From: FEB-22 sp003105195
Lineage (GTDB): Bacteria > Pseudomonadota > Alphaproteobacteria > Rhizobiales > Xanthobacteraceae
Assembly (NCBI GenBank): GCA_027493405.1
Contig: JAOSKV010000012.1
Span: 393,460-457,459 of the forward strand
Direction: 5' to 3'
Length of the DNA stretch: 64,000 nt
Position 1 is the stretch's first letter, and every line of letters begins with the position of its first letter. A program made the position numbers and the translations under genes. Below, in pieces: positions 46,540 to 54,708 of this stretch. The notes beneath the pieces were generated by a model, which saw only the letters and a list, made by a program, of their open reading frames with translations, searched no databases and had not been told where the DNA came from.

Positions 46540-48167
46540 GCGCTTCCCGTCCGCCGCTCGCGCGCGAAGAATTCCTGCAGCCGGTTCTTCTGCAGCTTGC
46601 CCGTGACCGTGAGCGGCAGGTCGGCCTCGCGCACGAAGCTGATCAGGCGCGGCACCTTGTAGGCGGCGAGCTCCCGGCGGCAGTGCTCCATGAGGGCCGC
46701 CGCGTCGGCGCCCGCGCCTTCGCGCGGCACGACCACGGCCGCGATCGCCTCGTCGCGCCGCGCGTCCGGGACGCCGGTGACGAAGGCGAGCTTCACGTCC
46801 GGGTGGCGCAGCAGGCACTCCTCGACCTCCACCGGCGCCACGTTGATGCCGCCGGTCTTGATCATCTCCTTCAGCCGGCCGCGGAAGTGCAGGTATCCGT
46901 CCTCGTCGAGGAAGCCGAGGTCGCCGGTGCGGAAATAGCCGTTGGCGTCGAACGCCTCGCGGTTCTTGTCCGCGTCCTTGTAGTAGCCGATCGTCACGTA
47001 GCCCTTGAGGCGGATCTCGCCGACCTCGCCGCGCGGCTGCTCCGCGCCGCTCTCCGGATCGACGATGCGCAGGTCGACGCCGGGCAGGGGCTTGCCGACG
47101 GTCGCGACCTTGGTCGCGAACGGCGCGTCCGCGTCGTTGACCGTGCAGTTGCCGTAGGATTCGGTGAGGCCGTAGATGGTCGAGAACCGCGTGACGCCGA
47201 GATCGACGATGCGCTGGAGCTGCTCGGGCGTGCCGAGCGTCCCGCCGCGCTGCATCGCCGAGATGTCGTGGTTCGGCCGCTCGGGATGCTCGTACATCGC
47301 CTGCACCATGTTCGGCATGCCGTAGAACAGGGTGCAGCGCTCCTGCGCGATCAGGCGCAGCGCCTCGCCGGGCTCGAAGCTCTCCTGCAGCACGACGCAG
47401 CCGCCGTGGGTCAGCAGGTTGAACAGCGCGTTCTCGCAGCCGAGCCCCCAGAACAGCGACACGGCGAGCCAGAGCCGGTCGTGCTCGGTCACGTGCATGC
47501 GGTTGCCGAGGTGCCACATGTTCTCGATCAGCGCGTAGTGCTGGAGCTGCACGCCCTTGGGCGTCGAGGTCGAGCCCGAGGTGTAGAGGATGTAGGCGAC
47601 GTCCGCCGGGTCGACCGCCGCGGCGGCCGCGTCGATCGTCGCGTCCGCCACGCCGCGGCCGCCCGCCACCAGGTCGTGCCAGGAGAGCGAGCCGCGGTAG
47701 GGCCGCGCGCCGACATGCACGATCCGCCGCATGAGCGGCAGCGCGGCCGCCAGCGGCTCCAGCTCCGCGAGCATCGCGAAATAGTCGTATTTGAGGTAGC
47801 GGTCGGCCGCGATCAGCACCGTGGCATCCGAATGGGCCAGGACGTGGCGGAGCTCGCGGCTCGTGACCCAGGTGTTGACCGCCACCATGACGCCGCCCAG
47901 CCCGCAGATCGCGAGGTCCGCGACGATCCACTCGGGCCGGTTGCCCATCAGGATCGCGACCTTGTCGCCCTTGCGGACGCCGAGCGCGGCGAGGCCCTTG
48001 GCGACCGCGCGCACCTCTTCGCGCAATGACGCATATGTGAAGCGCCGTCCGCCGCCGACCAGCGCCTCCCGGTCCGGGAAGCGCGCCGCGAGCTCGTCGA
48101 TCAGCCCCGGAATGGTGCGGCTCGCGGGCATGTCGGGCATCGTGGGAGTCACCATTTCGGGCCGCAA
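46536..48167 (-). CDS. AMP-dependent acyl-CoA synthetase
   Basis: Ligase of 543 residues. The P-loop is YTSGSTSTPKGVQ, the adenylation motif is IYGLTESYGNC, and the hinge is GYFRTGDLGFLDEDGYLHFRGRLKEMIKTGGINVAPVEVE. The catalytic Lys lies in LTVTGKLQKNRLQEF. It resembles medium-chain or aryl acid-CoA ligases of the FadD/benzoate-CoA ligase branch. The start may be at 48167 or at a downstream Met (MVTPTMPDMPAS). It is first in a two-gene minus-strand operon with the SMP-30-like gene. It converges on the thiolase-like/DUF35 operon and presumably activates a substrate for the same pathway. Confidence 0.87.
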   Translation of the reverse strand: MRPEMVTPTMPDMPASRTIPGLIDELAARFPDREALVGGGRRFTYASLREEVRAVAKGLAALGVRKGDKVAILMGNRPEWIVADLAICGLGGVMVAVNTWVTSRELRHVLAHSDATVLIAADRYLKYDYFAMLAELEPLAAALPLMRRIVHVGARPYRGSLSWHDLVAGGRGVADATIDAAAAAVDPADVAYILYTSGSTSTPKGVQLQHYALIENMWHLGNRMHVTEHDRLWLAVSLFWGLGCENALFNLLTHGGCVVLQESFEPGEALRLIAQERCTLFYGMPNMVQAMYEHPERPNHDISAMQRGGTLGTPEQLQRIVDLGVTRFSTIYGLTESYGNCTVNDADAPFATKVATVGKPLPGVDLRIVDPESGAEQPRGEVGEIRLKGYVTIGYYKDADKNREAFDANGYFRTGDLGFLDEDGYLHFRGRLKEMIKTGGINVAPVEVEECLLRHPDVKLAFVTGVPDARRDEAIAAVVVPREGAGADAAALMEHCRRELAAYKVPRLISFVREADLPLTVTGKLQKNRLQEFFARERRTGSA

Positions 48168-48440
48168 CCGGCGCCGTCACGCCCGATTATGCGGCCCGGC
48201 GCGCGGCGCTGTCCAGCGGACGGCGGGCGCCGCCTGCCCGGCGCGGGACTCGGAGCGCGTGAGAAGGTTCACGCGGCAGCTATCACATGTCGTTCACGAA
48301 AAGCGTGACCGGCGGCGCGGGCTTGTGATTGGCAAGTGAAGATGGCCGCGCGTATCTCCCGTGCATCGCCGGGGGCGACATCGCCCTCGAACAAGCAAAC
48401 GAACATCGCTACCAAACTCGAACCCTCAGGAGATACCGCA

Positions 48441-48677
48441 ATGACCCGCATCGCTCTTTCCGCCGCCCTCGTGCTCGCCGCCGCCTCGACGGCCTTCGCC
48501 GAGAACAACGCCATCCCGGGCGAGCGCAACCCGCACCCGATCGCCGTGCAGCAGTCCGGCGTCAGCGTCTACGAGGGCCGCGCCCAGCTCGTCGCCCCGC
48601 AGTACGAGATGCCCGGCTATGCGGCCGAGGCCTGGGGCCCCCGCTCGACCTCCTCGATCTACGGCGGCGGCTTCTGA
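48441..48677 (+). CDS. Small exported protein, unknown function
   Basis: A secreted protein of 78 residues. The signal peptide is about residues 1-20 (RIALSAALVLAAASTAFA), cleaved before ENNAIPGE. The mature 58 residues have no Cys and contain several Tyr and Pro, ending SSIYGGGF. ATG 48441 has AGGAGA upstream. It is a single-gene unit with a textbook terminator after it. Similar short orphan exported proteins are common in Rhizobiales, but I cannot name a family. Confidence 0.75.
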   Translation: MTRIALSAALVLAAASTAFAENNAIPGERNPHPIAVQQSGVSVYEGRAQLVAPQYEMPGYAAEAWGPRSTSSIYGGGF

Positions 48678-48702
48678 TCCGAAGCACGGCACCGAATCGA
48701 CC

Positions 48703-48735
48703 AGCGGCCGGCGTTTCGCCGGCCGCTTTTCTTTT
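48703..48735 (+). terminator. Rho-independent terminator of the small exported protein gene
   Basis: GCGGCCGGC-GTTTC-GCCGGCCGC forms a perfect 9-bp GC stem with a 5-base loop (48704-48726). An A-T pair extends it at the base, and TTTTCTTTT follows. It is the clearest intrinsic terminator in the window, 26 bases after the stop. Confidence 0.9.
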
Positions 48736-48791
48736 CGTCGAAGAGCGACATGCCCGCGACGCCCCTTGGCGACGTCGTCGGCGGGAAGATC

Positions 48792-49202
48792 TCACGGGAT
48801 CCGTTCGAGCCGGACCGTGACCGGGCCCGGCCGATCGAGGAACGAAACGTCCCCGGTCGCGCGACCGAGCCGGATGATCCCGGGCTGAGGGACGCGGCCC
48901 TCGCGATAATAGATCACGAAGTGATCGGAGCTCCAGAGTCCCAGCGTGCCGGTCGCGAAATCGACCTGCCGCGCGACCGCCGGCAGGGGCGCCGGCAGGT
49001 TGCCGGTCTTCTCCTGGCGGAGGTGGTCGCGCATGTCGATCGTGAGCGGCAGCATCCGGACCAGCGCCCGGGTCGCTTCGTTGTCGACCAGCTCGGCGGT
49101 GACCTTGCCCCAGTCGGATGAGATCAGCAGGCGCTCCTGGGCCATGGCGGGTCCGATCGATGCCAGTGTGCAGATGAGAGCTTTCGCGAGCAGCGTCGGC
49201 AT
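48792..49202 (-). CDS. Exported cyclophilin-like fold protein
   Basis: Protein of 136 residues with a signal peptide (ATG 49202; ALICTLASIGPAMAQ). It is followed by the cyclophilin-like domain found in small bacterial proteins (DUF-type cyclophilin-like family). Visible segments are GKVTAELVDNEATRALVRMLP, then LTIDMRDHLRQEKTGNLPAPL, then VDFATGTLGLWSSDHFVIYY, and the end GDVSFLDRPGPVTVRLERI. Known members lack confirmed isomerase activity. It is likely periplasmic. The gene stands alone, convergent with the small exported protein gene and its terminator. Confidence 0.75.
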   Translation of the reverse strand: MPTLLAKALICTLASIGPAMAQERLLISSDWGKVTAELVDNEATRALVRMLPLTIDMRDHLRQEKTGNLPAPLPAVARQVDFATGTLGLWSSDHFVIYYREGRVPQPGIIRLGRATGDVSFLDRPGPVTVRLERIP

Positions 49203-49467
49203 GCGGCAGCCTCCTGTTCCTCCGGGACCGGGCGACGGGGCCGGCGCCGCTTCACCTGGGCGTCCGCATGCATCGGGCCGCAGGTGCGGATATTGGAGAC
49301 GTTTCTTCCCGGTCAAATCCACCCCCGGCTCATGTCATGATCCCGTCGGTCGCCGTTCCCTTGTGACGGCCGCGCCCGGGCGTGGCAGGATGGCGCTCCC
49401 GGCTGTGGCTCGGGCGGGACGTGGATCTGACGGATCCGCTCGGCGGCGCCCGGAACGGAGGCGACCC

Positions 49468-50073
49468 ATGACGGACACCATCCTGTATCACGAGGGCAAT
49501 CGCCGACTGCAGGACCGCTTCGAGAGCCGCCGGATCTCGGATCGCCTGGAGCAGAAGCTCGCCCGCACCGAGTTCACGGCCGACGACCGGACCTTCATCG
49601 AAGGCCTCAGCTACTTCTTCCTCGCGACTGCCGACGACCGCGGCCGGCCCGATTGCTCGTTCAAGGGCGGCATGCCGGGCTTCGTGCGCGTCACCGGCCC
49701 CGCCGAGCTGGCGTTCCCGGACTACGACGGCAACGGCATGTTCAAGAGCCTCGGCAACGTCCTGGTCAATCCCGAGGTCGGCCTCCTGTTCATCGCCATG
49801 CACGGCAAGCCGCAGCGCCTGCGCGTCAACGGCACGGCGACCGTGCGCGACGACGACCCGCTGCTCGCGAGCACCGTCGGCGCCCAGCTCATCGTCCGCG
49901 TGGCGGCGCGCGCGATCTTCCCGAACTGCCCGCGCTACATCCCGGCGATGCAGCTCACCGAGACCTCGGTCTACGCGCCGCGCCCCGGCTGCGAGCCGCC
50001 TGAGCCGGCCTGGAAGTCGTTCGCGGATTTCAAGGACGACATCCATCCGCGCCAGCCGACCTTCAAGGGGTGA
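49468..50073 (+). CDS. Pyridoxamine 5'-phosphate oxidase-fold protein
   Basis: Flavin-binding split-barrel protein of 201 residues (PNPOx-like family). The N-terminal helix HEGNRRLQDRFESRRISDRL leads to the barrel: FFLATADDRGRPDCSFKGG (FMN phosphate region), LAFPDYDGNGMFKSLGNVL and VGLLFIAMHGKPQRLRVNG. The YIPAMQLTETSVYAPR end is common in a subgroup annotated as pyridoxamine phosphate oxidase-related. The substrate is unknown; it may bind FMN or F420-like flavins or heme. It stands alone, with an ERGxP-type ribosome region (GGAG) before ATG 49468. Confidence 0.83.
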   Translation: MTDTILYHEGNRRLQDRFESRRISDRLEQKLARTEFTADDRTFIEGLSYFFLATADDRGRPDCSFKGGMPGFVRVTGPAELAFPDYDGNGMFKSLGNVLVNPEVGLLFIAMHGKPQRLRVNGTATVRDDDPLLASTVGAQLIVRVAARAIFPNCPRYIPAMQLTETSVYAPRPGCEPPEPAWKSFADFKDDIHPRQPTFKG

Positions 50074-50099
50074 GAGGGCGGCAACGGGACGGGACCTGA

Positions 50100-50372
50100 A
50101 CTGGTCACCTCGGGTCCCGGGGAAGGGGGTGCGCAACGCCGGGACGCACGCCCGACCAGCACGATGCCTTCTGCATCGCGGCCTGGCTCGCGCGCGCCGA
50201 TCGCGACGGCACGCTCGCGGGCTTCCTGAAGCCCGACCTCTTGCCGGCCGAGCGCGCGGTGGCGCAGGTGGAGGGCTCGATATTGGGCGTGCCCGGCTCG
50301 ATCCGCGTGGCCGGGACGGGCGAGGAGTCCGGCGCATCCCCGGCTCGCCAGCCAGGCCTCGGTCTGCACTGA
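50100..50372 (+). pseudogene. Possible remnant of a DUF429-like C-terminus
   Basis: The 305 bases between the PNPOx-fold gene and the toxin gene hold one open frame without a usable start. It reads DQHDAFCIAAWLARADRDGT, then LAGFLKPDLLPAERAVAQVE and GSILGVPGSI. The first part resembles the C-terminal DAxxxAxWLA helix of DUF429-type nuclease-like proteins. Nothing upstream supplies the rest of that family. It looks like a decayed gene end. The resemblance is weak and based on recall. Confidence 0.25.
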
Positions 50373-50378
50373 GCGGCC

Positions 50379-50807
50379 TCATTCGTTCGGCGGCGGCTCC
50401 AGTCCCGCGACCGACGTTTCGAGGGCCGTCGCGCAGCGCAGCAGGTCCGCGAGGAAGCGGGCGTCGACCTCGGTACGGCCTTCGTACTCGGCGCGGTTCC
50501 GCAAGTCGTGCGCCCTGGCCAGGACGCGCCAGATCGCTGCGTCGAGGCCCGCCGTATGGGCGAGCGTCTGGAAGACGACATAGCGATTGTCCGATCGATA
50601 GCCCTTGTGGCGCAAGGCAGCCGGCGCGAGCGCATGGGCGGCATTGTACGCCAGGTCGAACCGGCTTTCGTCCGCCAGGCTCTCGTTGCGGGCGTCGCCG
50701 AGGCGCCTGCGCGCCGACTGCACGAGGCCGTTGAATTCCGCTCGCGTGGCCGGCTCGGCCTTCAGCCGCCCGATCTTCCGCAGATTCTCGAGCTCCTGCG
50801 TCGTCAT
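50379..50807 (-). CDS. HEPN-domain protein (toxin candidate)
   Basis: HEPN-fold protein of 142 residues, encoded just after a nucleotidyltransferase. HEPN/MNT pairs are known toxin-antitoxin systems (type VII) in which HEPN is an RNase-like toxin and MNT inactivates it by adding AMP to a Tyr. The helix ESRFDLAYNAAHALAPAAL is typical of HEPN. The C-terminal AHDLRNRAEYEG stands where the active-site Arg-x4-6-His and modified Tyr are found; here an Arg and Tyr are seen but the second His is not obvious. ATG 50807 overlaps the MNT stop (ATGA). Confidence 0.8.
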   Translation of the reverse strand: MTTQELENLRKIGRLKAEPATRAEFNGLVQSARRRLGDARNESLADESRFDLAYNAAHALAPAALRHKGYRSDNRYVVFQTLAHTAGLDAAIWRVLARAHDLRNRAEYEGRTEVDARFLADLLRCATALETSVAGLEPPPNE

Positions 50808-51403
50808 GGCTGCAGGTCCCGTTCCGAGCCGACCACGAAGATCTTCGGCTGCGCATTGACTCGCGTGACGAAAGCGCTCTTGCGGGCGAGCTTGCGCCGC
50901 CAGTCCTCCGGGGTCAGGAAGTTCGGGTTCACCTGCCGTTGCAGCAGGGTCTCGGCCTGCTGCAATCCGGCGTACAGGTCCGGATAGGTCAGGTCGTCGC
51001 CGATCACCATCAGGTCGATGTCGCTCCGGGCGGTGTCGGCGCCCTTGGCGACGGAGCCGTAGATGAAGGCGGCCTTGATCCTGTCGGCATAGGGCGCGAG
51101 CGATGTCCTGAGCGGCTCGGCGAGGGCCACCGTCTTCAGGACCAGCCCGTGCAGCTCCTGGTAGATCGGCGAGTCGCGATCGGCGCGATAATGCTTCTGG
51201 TTGCCGATGCGCTCGACCCGCACCAGGCCGGCCCGCTCGAGCCGCGCGAGCTCGCGCTGGACCGCGCCGGTGCCGGAGCGCGTCTGCCGGAGGATCTCGG
51301 AGAGATAGAAGCTTCGGTCGGGATGGCCGAAGATCAGCGCGAGCACGCGCCCCTGCACGTCCGAGAACAGGGCCTGCGAGAGGCTGGTGTCGTTGGCGCC
51401 CAT
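50804..51403 (-). CDS. Winged-helix plus nucleotidyltransferase protein (MNT antitoxin candidate)
   Basis: Two-domain protein of 199 residues. The N-terminal winged helix (about residues 14-75) reads VQGRVLALIFGHPDRSFYLS, then RSGTGAVQRELARLERAGLV. The C-terminal minimal nucleotidyltransferase has the motif GSVAKGADTARSDIDLMV (GSxxxG, then SDxD with the metal Asp). Separate MNT antitoxins lack the DNA-binding domain, so this fusion could both modify the HEPN toxin and repress its own operon. It is the first gene of the pair. Two similar palindromes lie just upstream of its ATG. Confidence 0.85.
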   Translation of the reverse strand: MGANDTSLSQALFSDVQGRVLALIFGHPDRSFYLSEILRQTRSGTGAVQRELARLERAGLVRVERIGNQKHYRADRDSPIYQELHGLVLKTVALAEPLRTSLAPYADRIKAAFIYGSVAKGADTARSDIDLMVIGDDLTYPDLYAGLQQAETLLQRQVNPNFLTPEDWRRKLARKSAFVTRVNAQPKIFVVGSERDLQP

Positions 51404-51410
51404 GGGTCTA

Positions 51411-51442
51411 CCCGATTTGGGTATGATCCTGCCCGAATTGGG
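51411..51442. promoter_or_regulatory. Paired CCCGAnTTGGG operators of the HEPN/MNT operon
   Basis: CCCGATTTGGG (51411-51421) and CCCGAATTGGG (51432-51442) are near-identical imperfect palindromes, exactly 21 bases apart, about two helical turns. They lie 8-39 bases upstream of the winged-helix/MNT start (51403, minus strand). This geometry suits cooperative binding of a dimeric winged-helix repressor, most simply the antitoxin itself. Confidence 0.65.
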
Positions 51443-51636
51443 TTTTGTCAATGCCGATCTCGCGCTGAGCAAGGCGCTGACAAGTGCCCAGGTCGGCACC
51501 ACTTGCCGCGGGTCATTCGCCTGCGTGCATGGCCAGATGACGCCGGCAATTTTCGACTGACACGGCAGGATTGGAGCTGCTTGCAGGTTTCGCCGCCCGG
51601 CTGGACGGCCGGCCGGCACGGGAGGATGATCGCCTG

Positions 51637-52089
51637 ATGAGACGCCTCGGTGTGCTGGCGCTGTTTCTCGTCCTCGTGGCCGGCGGCGGTCTCGCCATCG
51701 GCCTGCTGACCGCGCCGGGCGCGTGGTATGCGGGCCTCGCCAAGCCGTCGTTCAACCCGCCCGGCTGGGTGTTCGGGCCCGTCTGGACGCTGCTCTATGT
51801 CCTGATCGCGGTGGCGGGCTGGCGCACCTTCGCGCGCGGCCGCGCGGGCTGGCCGATGCGGCTGTGGTGGACGCAGCTCGCCCTCAATTTCCTCTGGACC
51901 CCCGTCTTCTTCGCGGCCCACCGGATCCGGCTCGCGCTCCTCGTCGTCCTGCTGCTGCTCGCCGCGATCCTCGGCTTCATCGTCCTGTCCTGGCGGCGCG
52001 ATCGCGTGGCGGCGTGGCTGTTCGCCCCCTACGCGGCCTGGGTCGCCTTCGCGTCGCTGCTGAATGCGGCGATCTTCGCGTTGAATTGA
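51637..52089 (+). CDS. tspO: TspO/MBR family tryptophan-rich sensory protein
   Basis: Membrane protein of 150 residues with five transmembrane helices, the family's usual size. Diagnostic segments are WYAGLAKPSFNPPGWVFGPVWTLLYVLIAVAGW, read in pieces around residues 30-62, then LWWTQLALNFLWTPVFF and AAWVAFASLLNAAIFALN. TspO proteins bind porphyrins and in alphaproteobacteria modulate tetrapyrrole and stress responses. ATG 51637 has GGGAGGATGAT 12-17 bases upstream. It is a single gene, divergent from the HEPN/MNT operon. Confidence 0.93.
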   Translation: MRRLGVLALFLVLVAGGGLAIGLLTAPGAWYAGLAKPSFNPPGWVFGPVWTLLYVLIAVAGWRTFARGRAGWPMRLWWTQLALNFLWTPVFFAAHRIRLALLVVLLLLAAILGFIVLSWRRDRVAAWLFAPYAAWVAFASLLNAAIFALN

Positions 52090-52317
52090 GCGGCGTCCGC
52101 CGGCGTCAGGGCCAATCGGCTGGCCATCATGTTCTTCAGCCGCGGGATCGAGAAGCGGTGCTGTGTCATTGCCATTGCTCGGCCTTTGCCGACAGGAGCC
52201 AACGCCACCCGTCCTCTTTCCGGCGCAAGCAGGTGCGCGAGGGCGAACGCGATCGCCGCGCTCGCCATCCACGACGCGACCGCGGGAGAGCCGCCGGATC
52301 GGCGATGATTCTGGAGC

Positions 52318-52391
52318 TGGCTGGGGGACTAGGATTCGAACCTAGATTAACGGAGTCAGAGTCCGCTGTTCTACCGTTGAACTATCCCCCA
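52318..52391 (-). tRNA. tRNA-Gln (anticodon CTG), CCA encoded
   Basis: Read on the minus strand from 52391: acceptor TGGGGGA pairs with TCCCCCA plus discriminator G. The D-arm is GTTC-AACGGTA-GAAC. The anticodon stem is GCGGA/TCCGT, with the first pair G-T. The loop CTCTGAC gives anticodon CTG. The T-arm is TAGG-TTCGAAT-CCTA. The CCA end is encoded at 52318-52320. All stems are consistent with tRNA-Gln. Confidence 0.95.
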
Positions 52392-52720
52392 AGAGCCGAG
52401 CGATCCCAAGGGCTTGGGCGGAAGCCGGGGGCCCCGGGCGTGGCTGAGGTGCCGCGAGGCGGCGCAAGACATTTAAGGTGTGTCGCCGCGCCGGGCAATG
52501 GCCGAATTGGCGGGGCGAAGGCGCTGTCGGCGCGGCGCTACGCGCCAGGAACCCCGGCGCCCGGCGCACGAGCCCATCAATTATCCACATAAGTTCACGG
52601 TTTTTTTTGCCATGGCGCGCGGGGCGCGGCCATGCTCCGTGCGTTCCTGCTCACGGGGGCATCGATCGGTGGTGCGGATGAGCGCAGCGAAATCCGGGGA
52701 GGGCGGTCCCGCGGCGATCC
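52392..52720. other. 329 bases without a gene upstream of tRNA-Gln
   Basis: No open frame with a credible start or family match. It contains the possible tRNA promoter. It also has a single TTATCCACA (52581-52589), identical to a consensus DnaA box, and a run of eight T at about 52601-52608. One box without a cluster or an AT-rich unwinding region is not enough to call an origin. Confidence 0.4.
52471..52498 (-). promoter_or_regulatory. Possible promoter of tRNA-Gln
   Basis: On the minus strand TTGCCC (52498-52493) and TTAAAT (52476-52471) are 16 bases apart, about 80 bases upstream of the tRNA. The TTAAAT stands out in otherwise GC-rich sequence. It is the only promoter-like pair in the gap. 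Confidence 0.4.
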
Positions 52721-53113
52721 TCACCTCTCGGCCCGCGCGGCCGTCACCTCCACCTCCACCTTGAACTCCGGCCGCGTGAAGCCCGCGACCACCACCAGCG
52801 TGGACGCGAACGCGTCGCCTTGCGCGTAGCGGCTGCGCACCCGGCCGTAGATCGGGAAATGGGCGCGGTCGGTCACGAAACCGTTGTAGCGCACCACGTC
52901 GGCGAAGCTCATGCCGGCCTCCGCGAGGATCGCCTTGATGTTCTCGAAGCACAGCACCGCCTGCGCCTCCACGTCCTCGGGCACCCGGTCGTCGGGCGCG
53001 ACCCCGAGCTGCCCCGAGCAGAACAACAGCCGCGCGCCCGGCGGCACGAGGATGCCATGGCTGTAGGCCGCGAACGGCGCGCGGATCCGGGTCGGCGTGA
53101 CGGGCCTGTTCAT
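52721..53113 (-). CDS. RidA/YjgF/Rid-family protein
   Basis: Rid-family protein of 130 residues. Typical members hydrolyse reactive imines or enamines, and some subgroups act as amidohydrolase-like enzymes in pyrimidine or nitrogen-compound pathways. Family order is seen: YSHGILVPPGARLLFCSGQLGV, QAVLCFENIKAILAEAGMSFADVV and the C-terminal RPEFKVEVEVTAARAE. In the position of the RidA active-site Arg (usually R-x-C) the sequence is STLVVVAGFTRPEFKVEVE, so the deaminase Arg may be kept in FTRPEF. ATG 53113 gives the family's normal start. It lies upstream of and divergent from the amidohydrolase operon. Confidence 0.83.
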   Translation of the reverse strand: MNRPVTPTRIRAPFAAYSHGILVPPGARLLFCSGQLGVAPDDRVPEDVEAQAVLCFENIKAILAEAGMSFADVVRYNGFVTDRAHFPIYGRVRSRYAQGDAFASTLVVVAGFTRPEFKVEVEVTAARAER

Positions 53114-53146
53114 GACGGCGGCCTTCCAGGATTGTCTCACCTCTCA

Positions 53147-53275
53147 CCGTCATCCTGAGGTGCCCGCCGAAGGCGGGCCTCGAAGGGCGACGGCCCGCGC
53201 CGTGCCGCGAACTCGCTGCGCCGCCCTGGCCGTCCATCCTTCGAGGCTCGCTTCGCTCGCGCCTCAGGATGACGG
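53147..53275. repeat. 129-base dispersed palindromic repeat with 14-bp terminal inverted repeats
   Basis: CCGTCATCCTGAGG (53147-53160) and CCTCAGGATGACGG (53262-53275) are perfect inverted copies. Inside are CCCGCC-GAA-GGCGGG and inverted CCTCGAAGG/CCTTCGAGG pairs. This is the structure of the REP/BIME-like elements common in Rhizobiales genomes. A related half copy is at 56118-56164. It fills the gap between the divergent RidA and amidohydrolase genes. Confidence 0.7.
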
Positions 53276-53361
53276 GGCAGGGGAGCGCGCGGCATCGTGC
53301 ACCGCTTGTGACGTCGCAGACTAGCAGGCTACGGTCCGGGCGACCATGGTTGGGAGTTGAC

Positions 53362-54708
53362 ATGGGTTTCCTCACGCTGCCGGGTCCGCGCTATCGCCTC
53401 GTCAATGCGCGCGCGCCGGTGTCGCTGGCGCCGTCGCTCGCGGGCGAGGCCCATGCCATCGTGCCGTGCGAGCTTGCCGTCGCCGACGGCCACATCGTCG
53501 CGCTCGGCCCGCCGGGCGCGGCGCCCGCCGATCTGCCGGCCGTCGACCTCGCCGGCGGCCTGGTGCTGCCGCGCTTCGTCGACGTGCACACCCATCTCGA
53601 CAAGGGCCACATCGCCCCGCGCAGCCCCAACCCGGACGGCACCTTCTTCGGCGCGCGCGCCGCCGTGATGGCGGACCGGGAGGCGCGCTGGAGTGCGGCC
53701 GACGTCGCGGCGCGCATGGACTTCGCGCTGCGCTGCGCCTTTCACCACGGCACCGGCGCGATCCGCAGCCATATCGACTCCGTCGGGGCGCAGACTGCGA
53801 TCTCCTGGCCGGTCTTCGCCGAGATGCGCGAGGCCTGGAAGGGCCGCATCGCGCTGCAGGCCGTCGCCCTGTTCCCGGTCGACATCGCGGCCGACGACGC
53901 GCCGCAGTTCCGCGCCATCGTCGAGACCGTCGCGCGCCACGGCGGCGTGCTCGGCGGCGTCACCTTCCTGGACGAGCCGCCCGGGCCGAAGCTCGAGCTC
54001 GCCCTCGACCGCATCTTCGCCGCCGCGCGCGCCCACGGCCTCGACCTCGACTTCCATGTCGACGAGAGCAACTCGCCCGACGCGCGCACGCTCGAGCGCA
54101 TCGCGCTCGCGGCGCGCCGCCACGGGTTCGCGGGCCGCATCCTCGCCGGCCACTGCTGCTCGCTCGCGCTCGCCGACGACGCCGAGCACGCCCGCGTGGT
54201 CGAGCGGACCGGCGAGGCCGGCATCGCGGTGGTCTCGCTGCCGATGTGCAACATGTACCTGCAGGACCGCGCCGCCGGCCGCACGCCGCGCTGGCGCGGC
54301 GTCGCGCCGCTGCACGAGCTCGACGCCGCCGGCGTCGACGTGATGGTCGCGAGCGACAACACCCGCGATCCCTTCTACGCCTATGGCGACCTCGACATGC
54401 TGGAGGTGTGGCGCGAGGCGCTGCGCATCCTGCACCTCGACCATTCCGACCGCCCCTGGCTGCGGCTGCTCGGCGCCACGGCCGCCGACCTCATGGGCCT
54501 GCCGCAGCACGGCCGCCTGCAGCCCGGCGGCCCCGCCGACCTGGTGCTTACCCGCGCGCGCGACGCCCACGAGCTCGCCGCGCGCCCGCAGGCCGACCGC
54601 GTGGTCGTGGTCGCGGGTGCCGCCATCGACACCACGCTCCCCGACTATCGCGAGCTCGATCCCCTGCACGAGGCCCCCGCATGCCCGCCTACGACATCGA
54701 CGGCCTGA
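53362..54708 (+). CDS. Cytosine deaminase-like amidohydrolase
   Basis: Metal-dependent amidohydrolase of 448 residues, of the cytosine/N-isopropylammelide deaminase type. The first metal site is VDVHTHLDKGHI (His-x-His). The second-strand His is in RSHIDS, and HVDESNSPD supplies the usual His and Glu. AGHCCSLAL holds the next His and VASDNTRDPF the catalytic Asp. The C-terminal beta-sandwich resumes with LQPGGPADLVLTRAR. It probably removes ammonia from, or opens, an N-heterocycle in the cytoplasm. The last 28 bases overlap the FAD-oxidase gene. It heads an operon with that oxidase. Confidence 0.85.
   Translation: MGFLTLPGPRYRLVNARAPVSLAPSLAGEAHAIVPCELAVADGHIVALGPPGAAPADLPAVDLAGGLVLPRFVDVHTHLDKGHIAPRSPNPDGTFFGARAAVMADREARWSAADVAARMDFALRCAFHHGTGAIRSHIDSVGAQTAISWPVFAEMREAWKGRIALQAVALFPVDIAADDAPQFRAIVETVARHGGVLGGVTFLDEPPGPKLELALDRIFAAARAHGLDLDFHVDESNSPDARTLERIALAARRHGFAGRILAGHCCSLALADDAEHARVVERTGEAGIAVVSLPMCNMYLQDRAAGRTPRWRGVAPLHELDAAGVDVMVASDNTRDPFYAYGDLDMLEVWREALRILHLDHSDRPWLRLLGATAADLMGLPQHGRLQPGGPADLVLTRARDAHELAARPQADRVVVVAGAAIDTTLPDYRELDPLHEAPACPPTTSTA

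Noticed and set aside
48242..48340. Repeated TTCACG/CGTGA elements before the small exported protein gene
   Set aside because: Arms are only five bases and imperfect; too weak to call an operator.
52029..52268. Minus-strand frame of 79 codons between TspO and the tRNA
   Set aside because: It overlaps the TspO coding end, has no family match, and its only feature is generic Ala-rich sequence.
52581..52608. TTATCCACA DnaA-box match next to a T8 run, as a possible replication origin
   Set aside because: Only one box, no cluster, no AT-rich unwinding element, no dnaA, hemE or parAB genes nearby.
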